Positions 15,401 to 23,430 of a stretch of DNA of 34,990 nt are shown here, piece after piece. Made by a program: the position numbers and the translations under genes. Every line of letters starts with the position of its first letter. The first letter of the stretch is position 1. The notes under the pieces were generated by a model. That model saw nothing but the letters and a program-made list of their open reading frames with translations. It ran no database searches and was not told the origin of the DNA. Source of the DNA: Candidatus Zhuqueibacterota bacterium (GTDB lineage: Bacteria > Zhuqueibacterota > Zhuqueibacteria > Oceanimicrobiales > Oceanimicrobiaceae); the NCBI GenBank assembly GCA_029262005.1, contig JAJDAG010000136.1:1-34990 (forward strand), read 5' to 3'.

Positions 15401-17267
15401 AATCGCATTGCAGCACATCGCCGCCCGAGAGTTCGGTGAAGTTAATGAGTCGCTCGTCGGCATAACGCGAAACCACATACTTCTGAAAATATTCATTCAC
15501 ATCCTGCCACGGATCACCAATAGGCTTATAAGCTCCGGAAGCAATGGTTTGCAAGGGAAAGTTGAGCATGTAGCCGAATAACAGATTCCAGCTCAGCGAG
15601 CCACGCGTTGTATTTGGAAAAGCCCAGTAGTGGTAAAAAAGCACTTTGTCGTGCATGAGCAACCCAGACAGAGGAAAAGGCCGGGAAAAGAATACCGGCG
15701 AATCCTGCCAATCCGGAATCCAGCCACCACCAAGAAAACCGACCTCTGTTTCAGCCAGATGGTCATAACCGGTTTCGGTCATGAGCAGACGGTCGCTGTA
15801 GGTGCGTGTATGTTCGATCCAGCCTTCCGTGTCAAACACGCCGGCAGCATGGGGGCTGAAATCCGGTTCGTAATCTCTGGCGCCAAGAACATCCTCGTAG
15901 ATTAAATCAAAGTCAAGCGTGTCCTTCATCTCGCGGATAAATTCATCCAACCGCTGCAACGCATAGGGCGCACGCGGCGAAATGTTGTACCCCCAGTCCA
16001 CTCTGCCGGCAAGCTCCCAGAAAAAATAATCTGGATTTCCTGACACATCGAGTATTGCGACATCCGTGAGTGGTACCGGCAGATTTAATATTGTTGAAGA
16101 ACTTTCATGCCACCAGACCGGCAAAGTCATAGGCATGACCAGCATGCCCAGATCGTGAGCCGCAGCCACGGCTGCCTGCAACTCTGCTGTTGTCCCATAT
16201 TGCGCATCCGGTGGAACATAGTCAGGGTGATGACCGTGGAAATCACCTGTCCAGAAATTGGACAGCATCAAAATTGATGGCGTCGGCAGTTGGCTAAACA
16301 TATCCGGCCACTGAGCAAACCCCTTGCCGACCCAGGTTGGATCCAGATGCAGCATCGGGGATTGCAGAACTGCTTCATATTTTACCCCCAACTTATCCTG
16401 CACCGAGTCAAATGTGTCCAGGGCATTGTCCAAACGATAAGACAACGCCGTTGCAACAAAGTCCTGTGAAATACGAATACGCACAGCCGGGCTCGTCCAG
16501 GTGGCGCCATCTATTTCCCACATATCAAAATCATGAACAAGCAAAACTGTATCTCCTGTTCCTTGCTCAAAGCCAAGCTCCGTTTGGCGAATGGGACCAG
16601 GCGTCCAAATTGAGTAGAGGGACAGATTGCCGGACAAAGCTTCTACCGCAAGATAGTCTGCCACCGCGGGCGGGTGCGGCATCAGGTATTCCCCAAGTGA
16701 AGGCAGGATTGAAGAAAAGAAATCCGGCTCCAAAATCGTCCCGGGTTTGTCCGGGAACAAAGCCTCGTCAATGTCTGCTCCTTTTATTTTCAAACGCTGG
16801 GGAAACTTCATTTTTACCAAGGTTTTACCGGATTGATTGGTAAAAGTCAACTGCAAATCAAAAAAGGCATCCTCTGAAAGTGCCAAACTTACAACGACCG
16901 CCAGCTTAGCGGCAGAGGGCGCATAATTAAGCAGCAGCGTTGATGTCGCGCTTTGCCAGTCGTAAGAAAATGTGTCGGTTCCGGCTGAAGCAAAGTCATT
17001 TCCGCCCAATATGGTGGCATCAGAGAAAACCGCTTGCCACAAAGCGTTGCCCAGCGAGCCACTTGTCACATTCACACCGGCAACTTTGTCCTGTAGATAA
17101 ATCAAGCCACCATTGCTTTTCAGCAAAGCGATTTCGTAAGTCGCATTGCCAAGCAAAAGCCTGTCCGCATTTGATTCATCGAAATAAATCGTCTGGGCAA
17201 AAGCCGCAGAGCTGCACCAGGCCAGCCGCAGTAAAACGCCTGCCAAAACCAGGGATTTGAGCTTCAT
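12402..17267 (-). CDS. Large secreted protein of two tandem glycosidase-like halves with FlgD-like/T9SS sorting domain
   Basis: About 1621 residues. ATG 17267 (second of two close ATGs) has the better-spaced GAGGA site and opens a signal peptide ending near AFAQ. Two homologous halves follow, about 28-760 and 770-1525 (numbering from the alternative ATG 17273). Each has a beta-rich front part, then a likely alpha/beta barrel. Shared landmarks are L-P-S/T-P-S-L/I, F-H-G-H-H-P-D-Y (about 344 and 1100), L-P-x-W-W-H-E, Y-E-D (459-461 and 1211-1213), G-W-I/L-E-H-T, and T-E/V-E-x-G-Y-D (E500 and E1253). The conserved acids are plausible catalytic residues and the layout suggests a carbohydrate-active enzyme, possibly related to DUF6259-type proteins; no GH family can be named safely. 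Residues about 1530-1623 are a YPNPFNPTT sorting domain ending in KLIMLR, indicating outer-membrane secretion. It is monocistronic. Confidence 0.8.
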   Translation of the reverse strand: MKLKSLVLAGVLLRLAWCSSAAFAQTIYFDESNADRLLLGNATYEIALLKSNGGLIYLQDKVAGVNVTSGSLGNALWQAVFSDATILGGNDFASAGTDTFSYDWQSATSTLLLNYAPSAAKLAVVVSLALSEDAFFDLQLTFTNQSGKTLVKMKFPQRLKIKGADIDEALFPDKPGTILEPDFFSSILPSLGEYLMPHPPAVADYLAVEALSGNLSLYSIWTPGPIRQTELGFEQGTGDTVLLVHDFDMWEIDGATWTSPAVRIRISQDFVATALSYRLDNALDTFDSVQDKLGVKYEAVLQSPMLHLDPTWVGKGFAQWPDMFSQLPTPSILMLSNFWTGDFHGHHPDYVPPDAQYGTTAELQAAVAAAHDLGMLVMPMTLPVWWHESSSTILNLPVPLTDVAILDVSGNPDYFFWELAGRVDWGYNISPRAPYALQRLDEFIREMKDTLDFDLIYEDVLGARDYEPDFSPHAAGVFDTEGWIEHTRTYSDRLLMTETGYDHLAETEVGFLGGGWIPDWQDSPVFFSRPFPLSGLLMHDKVLFYHYWAFPNTTRGSLSWNLLFGYMLNFPLQTIASGAYKPIGDPWQDVNEYFQKYVVSRYADERLINFTELSGGDVLQCDYETISVIANRNVFLPQMVGEHTLPAEGVLVTSAAGDLVAGTFSAFNGDPLSAGEHFLIEQRGAQDIIVHQPLGTDTPLTLNFLSNWSQTDPIWLLAYDAEDGLIDVISPTLSASGITFIYQQNRQGQHVTYYKVINSSAPPQPEWTAFFNDYDSEVMLLGNRDYIEINLGKQNGALNYVLDKTTGDTLINGVQWWRLWLASFPEAPNPNVGPGTMIDYWPGGPNDFRHSWDAQNRTLTLSYVPDPIIFTEWLGAEVTFVMADGPYFDVQITLFNHWGYAMEGVSFPNNLLLDMAEGAEALLPVSYPGIRLKTSFFDQMLSTEGTYPGDFHADFSAFRTQDRIISMYGLHHDEPVRMVQLGIMYEDNPQQNSNVFIKRSYPVWVENGESWTSPKLRIRFDGSYEDGLNGCRLDNKLDTFASLETKLGSRYATTLRSPIFYASFGESLSVPFSQVPTFTEQLPSPSLIMLSNYYTGGFHGHHPDYLPPDPQWGTTADLVQMVSDIKAQGKLVMPFTLPTWWHEQSPSVSGLTTPGLDDIAQIGHDGQPVFHEWEGDGGYFVSPHHPFVQTRLAQMMDEMKGTVGGDLLYEDVIAARASNYDFNPAAPSPMDYNQGWLEHTQLYKDSLLIVERGYDRMAETAVGFMGTSYFNPDEEESELNFSFGEDTWEHYPTAPALYHDKVLTYQFWPRSVLDNHILSWNLAFGCMLNFWPDAGVPERHPASPWIQVLADFQQHVISRIAGKRLTDYEEVTTGATRSTFEDISVTRNNRSSPFQDGMHTIATAGAAVNSASGDLVAGIFTAFNGASLEAGEHHLVVHTNVDSIVVRHPLGENTPLRIARPNDWENEAGVRVSAVLTAGAGHDVSSTVTPDYITFDLNKTVLGAAPLYYKLTYDGTIDAVVGDLQLPEVHGLSQNYPNPFNPTTHIEYQVAAKGQAAVSLIIFDVLGQTVATLVNEDKKPGYYRVVWDGRTSAGSRVASGVYFYELKIGEFVAVRKLIMLR

Positions 17268-17718
17268 AATCATGTTCCTCTAAATACTTTTAACGAAATC
17301 TTTTCACCACACTCTCGCAGTGAATCAGCAACCCGCCAAACTGAATTGAAACCGAAGGCGCCCATTTACCAGAATATCACTTTGGATTTTTTTATAGACA
17401 AACGCTTCCCGGCTTCATCTGAAATGTCGGCAAAAACACGAGTTTACGTCAATTAAGTTTTGGCAACATGCAATGCTCTTCCGGGTGAACTAAACGTGAG
17501 CATTAAAAGTGTGGGAAGACTTATTTATAAACCGAGCGAGGCCTTAACTGAAACAGTCTACTGCAGAAATTATTTGATCAGACAACACAAAGCAGATAGG
17601 ACGGTGGGATTAGACCGGGGATTTCAGACTGACGGTTTACAATTGGGGAATTTGGCTGGACGGGACTCAAACAGCGAAAATACGAGAGGAGATTACCTTC
17701 TCTGAATCTTCACGCTTT
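17268..17718. other. Intergenic region between the large secreted protein and the oxidase cluster
   Basis: About 450 bases with no convincing gene. A short plus-strand open frame (17460-17705) has no ribosome binding site and no recognisable domain. The region should hold the promoter of the large secreted protein (transcribed leftwards from 17267) and the 3' end of the oxidase operon. I see no strong hairpin, only a weak imperfect one near 17685-17702. Confidence 0.5.
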
Positions 17719-17955
17719 TTAGTCTGCATTTGGGGGATTGGCATTATTACTACTGCTGGACCGTACCACCAGGACAATCATTGCAATTACTCCAAATGGC
17801 AGGAGCGACAAGAAAAGCGCACTCAGGTAGTAAGTGTTTAACACATGCTTACTGACTGACCCAAAACAAGTTGGACAAGCAAGAGCCAACTCGGGGAGCA
17901 ACATAACCTGGCACATAATCACCAGCACAAACAAATATAACGTAGTACGCAGCAT
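17719..17955 (-). CDS. Small CPTC membrane protein at the end of the oxidase cluster
   Basis: A 78-residue protein from ATG 17955; the open frame starts 22 codons earlier, but this ATG opens a clean signal-like segment (MLRTTLYLFVLVIMCQ). After the cleavage region comes ACPTCFGS, then a second hydrophobic helix and a short hydrophilic Ser/Asn-rich tail. The CPxCF motif just after the first helix would face the periplasm and could bind copper or exchange disulfides. Short proteins of this type sit near oxidase genes in other bacteria as far as I recall. It lies about 210 bases after the second subunit III gene, on the same strand. A role in copper delivery or oxidase assembly is an inference from place and motif only. 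Confidence 0.65.
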   Translation of the reverse strand: MLRTTLYLFVLVIMCQVMLLPELALACPTCFGSVSKHVLNTYYLSALFLSLLPFGVIAMIVLVVRSSSSNNANPPNAD

Positions 17956-18165
17956 GAGACACGAGCCTTTGCTTAAAAAATCGGTTAGCCTGCATTTTTC
18001 ATAAACTTTGTCACAGAGCATACTGAGAATGCAGAACTTCGAACAAATGCCCTCAATAAAGAAAAGTTTTAAGAGCGAATGAGGGTTCTTACATTTATTC
18101 AGGCTTTAATTGTCTGTCTTTTAAAACTCTGTGCCTGATGCATAATTCAGGATAGAAGCAAACTC

Positions 18166-18795
18166 TCAATTAAGATAAACCAAAACGAAGAGGATCGGCC
18201 AAATCGCAACGACAAAAAACCAGTATGCACTACACATTTCCACACCCGTGCGGTTTGAAGAGGAATAAGTAGTACCCCGGACGCTTTTATAAAGCACCCT
18301 CAGAAGCGCAATCATGGCACCCAAAACGTGCAAACCATGGCAACCGATGAGTGTGTAAAACGTTCCACCATACGTGCTCGATGAAATTGTCAAACCAAAA
18401 CTGATGAGGCGCACCCACTCCGAACCTTGTACAGCCAGAAATATCGCACCCAACAGAGCTGTGAGCCCCAACCAGCGAGTCAGTGCTTTGGTGTTATTGT
18501 GGCCGATGGCTTTACGTGCAAGGTACATAGTAAAGCCACTCACGAGCAAGAAAATAGTATTGATCGTGGTGATGCCCACCGGAAGCAATGGTTGTCCCGC
18601 TGGTGGCCAGGTATCAGTACCTGCCCGAATGATCATGAAAACGCTGATCAGTCCAGCAAAAAACATGATCTCAGTGCCGATAAAAATGAGCAGGCCAAAA
18701 AGAGAGCTATTAATTACTAATTCCTGCCGCTGCCCGGCAAACATGCCCTTGCCATTTTTTTGAAGAGGCTGCGGAACGGCTGCGATATCACTCAT
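18166..18795 (-). CDS. Cytochrome c oxidase subunit III, second copy
   Basis: A 209-residue five-helix subunit III with the conserved GTEIMFF glutamate (E42) and the GCHGLHVLGAM helix. It is clearly homologous to the product of 19144-19737 but divergent from it, with a longer N-terminus (PLQKNGKGMFAGQRQE) and a different C-terminus (YWFFVVAIWPILFVLVYL). A strong GGGAGG site precedes ATG 18795. It follows the subunit IV gene by 33 bases in the same operon. It may be a second structural subunit in the same complex or an alternative subunit. Subunit III supports proton uptake into the D pathway of subunit I. Confidence 0.88.
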   Translation of the reverse strand: MSDIAAVPQPLQKNGKGMFAGQRQELVINSSLFGLLIFIGTEIMFFAGLISVFMIIRAGTDTWPPAGQPLLPVGITTINTIFLLVSGFTMYLARKAIGHNNTKALTRWLGLTALLGAIFLAVQGSEWVRLISFGLTISSSTYGGTFYTLIGCHGLHVLGAMIALLRVLYKSVRGTTYSSSNRTGVEMCSAYWFFVVAIWPILFVLVYLN

Positions 18796-18828
18796 GATTA
18801 ATCCTCCCGAGCAACAACTGTCAACTTT

Positions 18829-19110
18829 CTATCGATTATAAACGGTATCCGGAATTAAAGAAACCAGCATAATTAAAAAAAGAATGACTGGCACAATTGC
18901 AATATACCGGACTAGCCTCTCTTCGAATTTCAAATGCATAAAATACATGCCAACCATCCCGGCCTTAACAGCCGCAACGATGAAGATAAAAGACACCGTC
19001 AGCCCTTGCGAAAAAGGCAGATAAACCGCTATCACACTGACAAATAATAGTAAAAGTAACCAGGCCCAGATGGCCACATAATTCGGATGTTCGTGATGAT
19101 TATCACCCAT
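18829..19110 (-). CDS. Cytochrome c oxidase subunit IV (prokaryotic type)
   Basis: A 93-residue protein with three hydrophobic helices and the family signature KAGMVGMYFMHLKFE (about 49-63). I chose ATG 19110, which has AAGGA eight bases ahead; a TTG nine codons upstream also keeps the frame open but has no site. It begins with a His/Asp-rich segment (MGDNHHEHPNY). It lies between the two subunit III genes with short gaps. Subunit IV is a small stabilising subunit of aa3-type oxidases. Confidence 0.88.
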   Translation of the reverse strand: MGDNHHEHPNYVAIWAWLLLLLFVSVIAVYLPFSQGLTVSFIFIVAAVKAGMVGMYFMHLKFEERLVRYIAIVPVILFLIMLVSLIPDTVYNR

Positions 19111-19143
19111 TATCCTGTTCCTTTTGAATGAAGTCAAGGTTAA

Positions 19144-19737
19144 CTAGTAGGACAAATATAGTAAAGGGAAAAGGAAAATCCAGATGACATCGACAAGATG
19201 CCAATAAAGTCCGGCAAATTCCACTCGCCCTTGACAATTTTTAGACCACAAAGTACCGCGTACAGCCATAATATACAGGCAGAAGTTTGCAATAATACCT
19301 GCCAAAACATGTAAGCCGTGCAGCCCGGTAAGCACGTAGTAAAAAGACCAGAAACTACCGGAGAGCGGTGTAAACCCCATGGATATTTCATGGGAATACT
19401 CAAACCCTTTAACACATAGAAAGGCAACACCCAAAAGTACCGTAATCAAAAGATAATTACGCGCCTTATCTCTGGCATCTTTATCAACTGCCTCAAATGC
19501 CTTCACCATAGTCAAGCTACTTGTCAGCAAAACAACGGTATTAAAAGTACCGATAGGTGCACTGACATGCTCAGCCATTGCTGCCCATGCGCCATGGCTG
19601 GCCATACGGTACAGGATGTACACGGCGAGAAAACCACCAAACACCATAATCTCAGAAGCCAGGAACCACCATACTCCCATTCGACCGGGAACAGTGTGGG
19701 TGGCTTGATATTCAGTAACTGTTGACGCTCCACTCAT
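19144..19737 (-). CDS. ctaE: Cytochrome c oxidase subunit III, first copy
   Basis: A 197-residue five-helix subunit III. It carries the [14 protein letters not shown] helix with the conserved glutamate E29, the [11 protein letters not shown] loop, and the [11 protein letters not shown] helix, ending in [18 protein letters not shown] as in canonical subunits III. AAGGAG precedes ATG 19737 at good spacing. It follows ctaD by 40 bases. Of the two subunit III genes this one is closer to the canonical sequence, so it is the better candidate for the standard subunit. Confidence 0.92.
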   Translation of the reverse strand: MSGASTVTEYQATHTVPGRMGVWWFLASEIMVFGGFLAVYILYRMASHGAWAAMAEHVSAPIGTFNTVVLLTSSLTMVKAFEAVDKDARDKARNYLLITVLLGVAFLCVKGFEYSHEISMGFTPLSGSFWSFYYVLTGLHGLHVLAGIIANFCLYIMAVRGTLWSKNCQGRVEFAGLYWHLVDVIWIFLFPLLYLSY

Positions 19738-19777
19738 TGACTTGTCTCCTTCGTAATTACTCTCGCTTGCATGCTAA

Positions 19778-21511
19778 CTAGGCAACGGCCGCGGGTTCTT
19801 TTTCCAGATGTTGTGGTTGCCAGTCTTCATTCTGGTTTGGCAAACTGTAATCGTAAGGGCCGTGATAGACTGTTGGTATCGTATCAAAGTTTTCATGTGG
19901 AACCGGTGTCGTCGTTGCCCATTCCAGCGTATTCGCATTCCATGGATTATCCCCGGCCTTCTTACCGCCGAACATGCTCCAGAAGAAATTGACTATGAAT
20001 GGAATTTGACCAAGCAAGAGCAAAATAGCAGAATAGGTAATAAACTGGTTGATCCCCTGCATCGGCTTTAAAAAATCGTACTGCATCGGATTGTAAATTC
20101 TGCGCATGTGCCCACCCATTCCCAGCACGAACATAGGTATAAAAACGAGATTAAAACAAATCATTGTCCACCAAAAATGGATTTTCCCAAGGGTTTCGTT
20201 CATCATTTTGCCAAACATCTTCGGAAACCAAAAATAAAGAGCTGCGAAACCACCCAGAAAGACGGAAGGAAACAGGGTAAAGTGGAAATGTGAAACGACA
20301 AAATAAGTATCGTGAATAAAAATATCCACCGGAGGAGAACCATTAAAAATACCGGTCACGCCACCAATGATAAAAGTCGTCACTGTGCCAATGGCATAAA
20401 GCATGGGCGTCTTAAATTCTATGGAGCCGCCCCACAAGGTTGCCATGAATGCAAAAATAATAACGGCAAAAGGCACTGAAATCAAAATAGTTGTAATACT
20501 AAATGGCATGACAAGATTTGGATCCATACCGCTTACATACATGTGATGCGCCCAAACCAGGAAGCTGAGAACACCTGCAACCATCGTAGACCAAATAATG
20601 GTTCGGTAACCGAAGATCGGCTTGCGTGAGAAAACCGGCAGGATCTCCATGACAGCACCAATGCCCGGTAGCAACACAACATAGACCTCAGGGTGTCCAA
20701 AAAACCAAAAGAGATGCTGCCAGAGCAAAGGGTCTCCGCCTTTTCCAGGTAGAAAAAAACCGGTGCCAACGGTTCGGTCCAGCAACAACAAAATAGCGCC
20801 GGCAACTAATGGGCCAACGCTCAACATAAAAAGAACGGCTGCGGTGATTTGCATCCAGACCATGAGCGGAAGCCGCAACATAGTCATACCCGGCGCGCGC
20901 ATGGTCACTGTTGTTGTGAGAAAATTGATACCGCCCATCAGGAACGAAGTAAATTCAAGGGCCAGTCCGATTATCCATAGGTTCAGGCCCCAGGTGACGC
21001 CCGTGTAAATGGGGTCTGCAGATAAAGGCGCATAACCAGTCCAGCCGGCAGCAGCCGAACCTCCTTCGACAAAAAAGGAGGCTATCATGCACAAAGAAGC
21101 AGTAAAAATCGTCCAGAAAGACATCATGTTAAGTCTGGGGAAGGCCATGTCTCTTGCCCCCACCATCAATGGAAGCAGGTAATTGCCAAAAGCGCCGAGA
21201 AGCAAAGGCATTCCCACAAAAAACACCATAATCGTGCCATGCATGGTGACCAGAGCGTTGTAAAATTCCGGCGGAATGATCCCTGAAAAAGCGGTTGGCT
21301 CGGGAATCCAGCCAGCGCCCGGGACTGCCGTTTCAGGCCAGGCCAGTTGCCAGCGAACATAATAAGCCATCGTTCCAGCCACAAGAGCCATAAACAATGA
21401 CAAAAACAAATACTGCTTACCAATGACCTTGTGGTCAACGGAAAAAATGTACTTACGAACAAAACTCATTTGTTCAGTATGTTGCACTTCAGATGTTGCT
21501 TGTTCAGCCAT
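19778..21511 (-). CDS. ctaD: Cytochrome c oxidase subunit I (aa3-type) without the K-channel lysine
   Basis: A 577-residue haem-copper oxidase catalytic subunit with 12 expected helices. Haem and CuB ligands are present: H91 (MHGTIMVF), H273 and Y277 in HPEVY (the cross-linked His-Tyr), H322/H323, H408 and H410. The D-channel set is intact: N110, D121 (GARDMAFPR), N128 and E275. In the helix that normally reads P-T-G-x-K, this protein reads VPFAVIIFAF. The segment aligns without gaps with the Paracoccus enzyme as I remember it, placing F348 at the Thr position and I351 at the Lys position. A GGAGGAGG site precedes ATG 21511. It follows ctaC by about 56 bases. Proton-pumping terminal oxidase function is expected, with the K pathway altered. 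Confidence 0.95.
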   Translation of the reverse strand: MAEQATSEVQHTEQMSFVRKYIFSVDHKVIGKQYLFLSLFMALVAGTMAYYVRWQLAWPETAVPGAGWIPEPTAFSGIIPPEFYNALVTMHGTIMVFFVGMPLLLGAFGNYLLPLMVGARDMAFPRLNMMSFWTIFTASLCMIASFFVEGGSAAAGWTGYAPLSADPIYTGVTWGLNLWIIGLALEFTSFLMGGINFLTTTVTMRAPGMTMLRLPLMVWMQITAAVLFMLSVGPLVAGAILLLLDRTVGTGFFLPGKGGDPLLWQHLFWFFGHPEVYVVLLPGIGAVMEILPVFSRKPIFGYRTIIWSTMVAGVLSFLVWAHHMYVSGMDPNLVMPFSITTILISVPFAVIIFAFMATLWGGSIEFKTPMLYAIGTVTTFIIGGVTGIFNGSPPVDIFIHDTYFVVSHFHFTLFPSVFLGGFAALYFWFPKMFGKMMNETLGKIHFWWTMICFNLVFIPMFVLGMGGHMRRIYNPMQYDFLKPMQGINQFITYSAILLLLGQIPFIVNFFWSMFGGKKAGDNPWNANTLEWATTTPVPHENFDTIPTVYHGPYDYSLPNQNEDWQPQHLEKEPAAVA

Positions 21512-21567
21512 ATCCTCCTCCAGCAGTTTTCAGAATATGTAAGTATAACTCACGAAAATTAAGAGAC

Positions 21568-22239
21568 TTATTCAGCGGGCCAGATTTGGGCTAACCAGGC
21601 GGCATATTCCTCTTCGGAATGGATATGCAAAAATCCACGCATGGTATAATGTCCGTAACCACAAAGTTCAGCGCAGGCGATTTCATACTTACCGGTTTCA
21701 GTTGCCTCAAACCAGACATCCGTGGTACGCCCGGGCAGAATATCTTGCTTTAATCTCAAAACCGGCACAAAAAAACTGTGTATCACATCCTGAGATTTCA
21801 AGACGACTTTAATCACTTTGTTGACAGGGACGTGCAGATCATTTTCTTTAGTAATGTCATCGGCGGTTGCAAAAACGCCATCCGGCCCCGGATAGGTGAT
21901 AATCCAGTTATATTGCTTGCTGGAAACTTCAACAATCACATCGTGAACAGGCATCTCACCTTTCACAGCATCATAGGCCTTGGCGCCGGCAAAATCAATC
22001 CACAAATCCAGAAAAAGCACAAGAACAGTTGGGATGAGGATCCAACCAAGCTGGGGCCATTTATCGCCGCTGATATATTTTGCTTTTTGACCATCGCGCC
22101 GGCGAAACTGCACAACAAAAAAGAGAATAGCCAACTCACCCAGAAGGAAGCCGATGCCTACAATGTAAAAAATGAGTTTAAAAACATAATCAATATCACC
22201 ACCGAATGTGGAAATATTCTTGGGGAACCAATCGAACAT
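21568..22239 (-). CDS. ctaC: Cytochrome c oxidase subunit II
   Basis: A 223-residue subunit that receives electrons from cytochrome c. Two N-terminal helices (about 18-44 and 65-84) are followed by a periplasmic cupredoxin domain with the complete CuA site: H154, C189, E191, C193, H197 and M200 (in CAELCGYGHYTM). There is no lipoprotein signal and no fused cytochrome c domain, so a separate electron donor is needed; none is encoded in this window. An inserted GPDGVFATADD loop (118-128) has the look of an acidic metal-binding turn. The ATG at 22239 follows GGAGGAGG. It is the first gene of the oxidase operon. Confidence 0.95.
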   Translation of the reverse strand: MFDWFPKNISTFGGDIDYVFKLIFYIVGIGFLLGELAILFFVVQFRRRDGQKAKYISGDKWPQLGWILIPTVLVLFLDLWIDFAGAKAYDAVKGEMPVHDVIVEVSSKQYNWIITYPGPDGVFATADDITKENDLHVPVNKVIKVVLKSQDVIHSFFVPVLRLKQDILPGRTTDVWFEATETGKYEIACAELCGYGHYTMRGFLHIHSEEEYAAWLAQIWPAE

Positions 22240-23075
22240 GACGCCTCCTCCTTCATGATATAGATTTAAGTATCTGCGAAGTCAGATATTCTTCAAGACT
22301 TGAATCAAGACTGCGTATCTAACGCCTCATATTGGCCTGAATTCACAGACTTCTATCGAGTCGATTTTACTACACGAGATGATGGCAATCGGTTTAGCCG
22401 GTAAACAAAAAGGCGAGGTACCAAAACAAATGTAACAGAGCTAAAATAAGAAATTTCTGTTTCAATTGTCAAGTGTTTTTCATTTTTTTCTGACTTTCTG
22501 AAAAAATAAACCTCGGGAATTACCTCCACACTACAGTCTGTTTTCCAATATTCTATTCACATAAAGAATAGAAAAACTGACAGTTATGACAAAGTCAGTA
22601 CAGCCATAATTTATTACTTGAACGCGTTTCAGCCATTTTGCAGATCGCATTGACCACCATCGGTTCATGGCAGCAATACGATAAACCGGCACCGTTTACA
22701 ACCAACCTGAATAATTCTCAGCGCCCTTGCCACTCAGGAGGAATCTTGTTAATTTACAGCAGTTTGCCAAGCTTACAAAGCGCCTCCTGAGTGACAATCC
22801 GCTGCATGACGTTTGACCTTAATTTGTGAATTTAGGAAGTAATCAGGCTAATACGGCGTTCGGGCACATTCTTGAACAATTCAGGTTCTTAGTAAGAAGA
22901 ATTCCCACATCCTTTTTTTTAACTGTAAGAATTCAAAGCCAATGACGCCGTCGCAAGACATACAATTAATATATTATAAATTAATGACTTAATCGCTCTG
23001 TCTGCGTTTTCGGTTTAGCAACTTGTGGTGGCATAATTTTTTCTTCTAATTGCTCGAACCAACAAGGAGCTTGCC
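22240..23075. other. Long divergent intergenic region between oxidase and 2-oxoacid oxidoreductase operons
   Basis: About 836 bases without a gene, AT-rich in parts (22430-22600 and 22900-23050). It must hold the promoters of both divergent operons. It contains one copy of the 147-bp MITE-like element (22704-22850). A weaker match to that element's terminus (ggcctgaattcacag, about 22334-22348) may be a degraded end. A small inverted repeat, ttctatt/aatagaa, lies around 22550-22572. I recognise no riboswitch or operator. The arrangement would allow shared redox or oxygen control of the two operons, but nothing seen proves it. Confidence 0.55.
22704..22850. mobile_element. MITE-like element, copy 1 (147 bp)
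   Basis: This copy runs from aacctgaataattc to aatcaggcta and matches the copy at 31527-31673 over the same length, with best identity at both ends and the centre (tgttaatttacag, tttgacctta, taatcaggcta). The ends are imperfect inverted repeats of each other. Internally, ccactcaggagg and cctcctgagtg form a stem. There is no reading frame, so any movement would need a transposase from elsewhere. It sits in the promoter region of the 2-oxoacid oxidoreductase operon, about 225 bases before its first gene. Confidence 0.7.
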
Positions 23076-23408
23076 ATGGCAATATTAGAAACCGGTATTC
23101 GTAATTCGGATGGAAACTCAAAAAAACGTTTAAGCGATGCGCGAATGAACTCAACCGAAACGAACTCCTATTCAGTAAAATACAAAGACAAAAAACATGG
23201 GCATGTTGAGGTTAAGGCAGATTTATGTAAAGGCTGCCTACTTTGTATTGAGGCGTGTCCACCCGGAGTGCTTGTGGTTGCCAAAAGTTTAAATCAAATG
23301 GGATACCGTCCGGCAGAGTACATCGGCGAACGCTGCACCGGATGTGGTGTCTGTTTTTATATCTGCCCTGAACCGGATTCGATTCGGGTTATTAAACGAA
23401 AAAAGTAG
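23076..23408 (+). CDS. 2-oxoacid:ferredoxin oxidoreductase, delta (2x[4Fe-4S]) subunit
   Basis: A 110-residue dicluster ferredoxin-type subunit. Two C-x2-C-x2-C-x3-C motifs, C51/54/57/61 and C87/90/93/97, bind two [4Fe-4S] clusters that pass electrons from the catalytic subunit to free ferredoxin. About 48 residues precede the clusters and look unstructured, longer than in compact KorD proteins. AAGGAG precedes ATG 23076. It is the first gene of the operon, 22 bases before the alpha subunit. The family is KorD/VorD/PorD-like; which 2-oxoacid is used cannot be read from it. Confidence 0.92.
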   Translation: MAILETGIRNSDGNSKKRLSDARMNSTETNSYSVKYKDKKHGHVEVKADLCKGCLLCIEACPPGVLVVAKSLNQMGYRPAEYIGERCTGCGVCFYICPEPDSIRVIKRKK

Positions 23409-23430
23409 ACTTTAATAGGGAGTGAGTACA

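Noticed and set aside
16337-16843. 168-codon plus-strand gene
   Set aside because: It lies inside the large secreted protein on the opposite strand. The secreted protein's motifs and internal duplication are on the minus strand.
17460-17705. 81-codon plus-strand gene
   Set aside because: It has no ribosome binding site, no recognisable motif and no operon context.
22240-23075. Riboswitch or small RNA in the long divergent gap
   Set aside because: No known aptamer consensus was recognised. The only strong structure is the MITE-like element, which recurs elsewhere.
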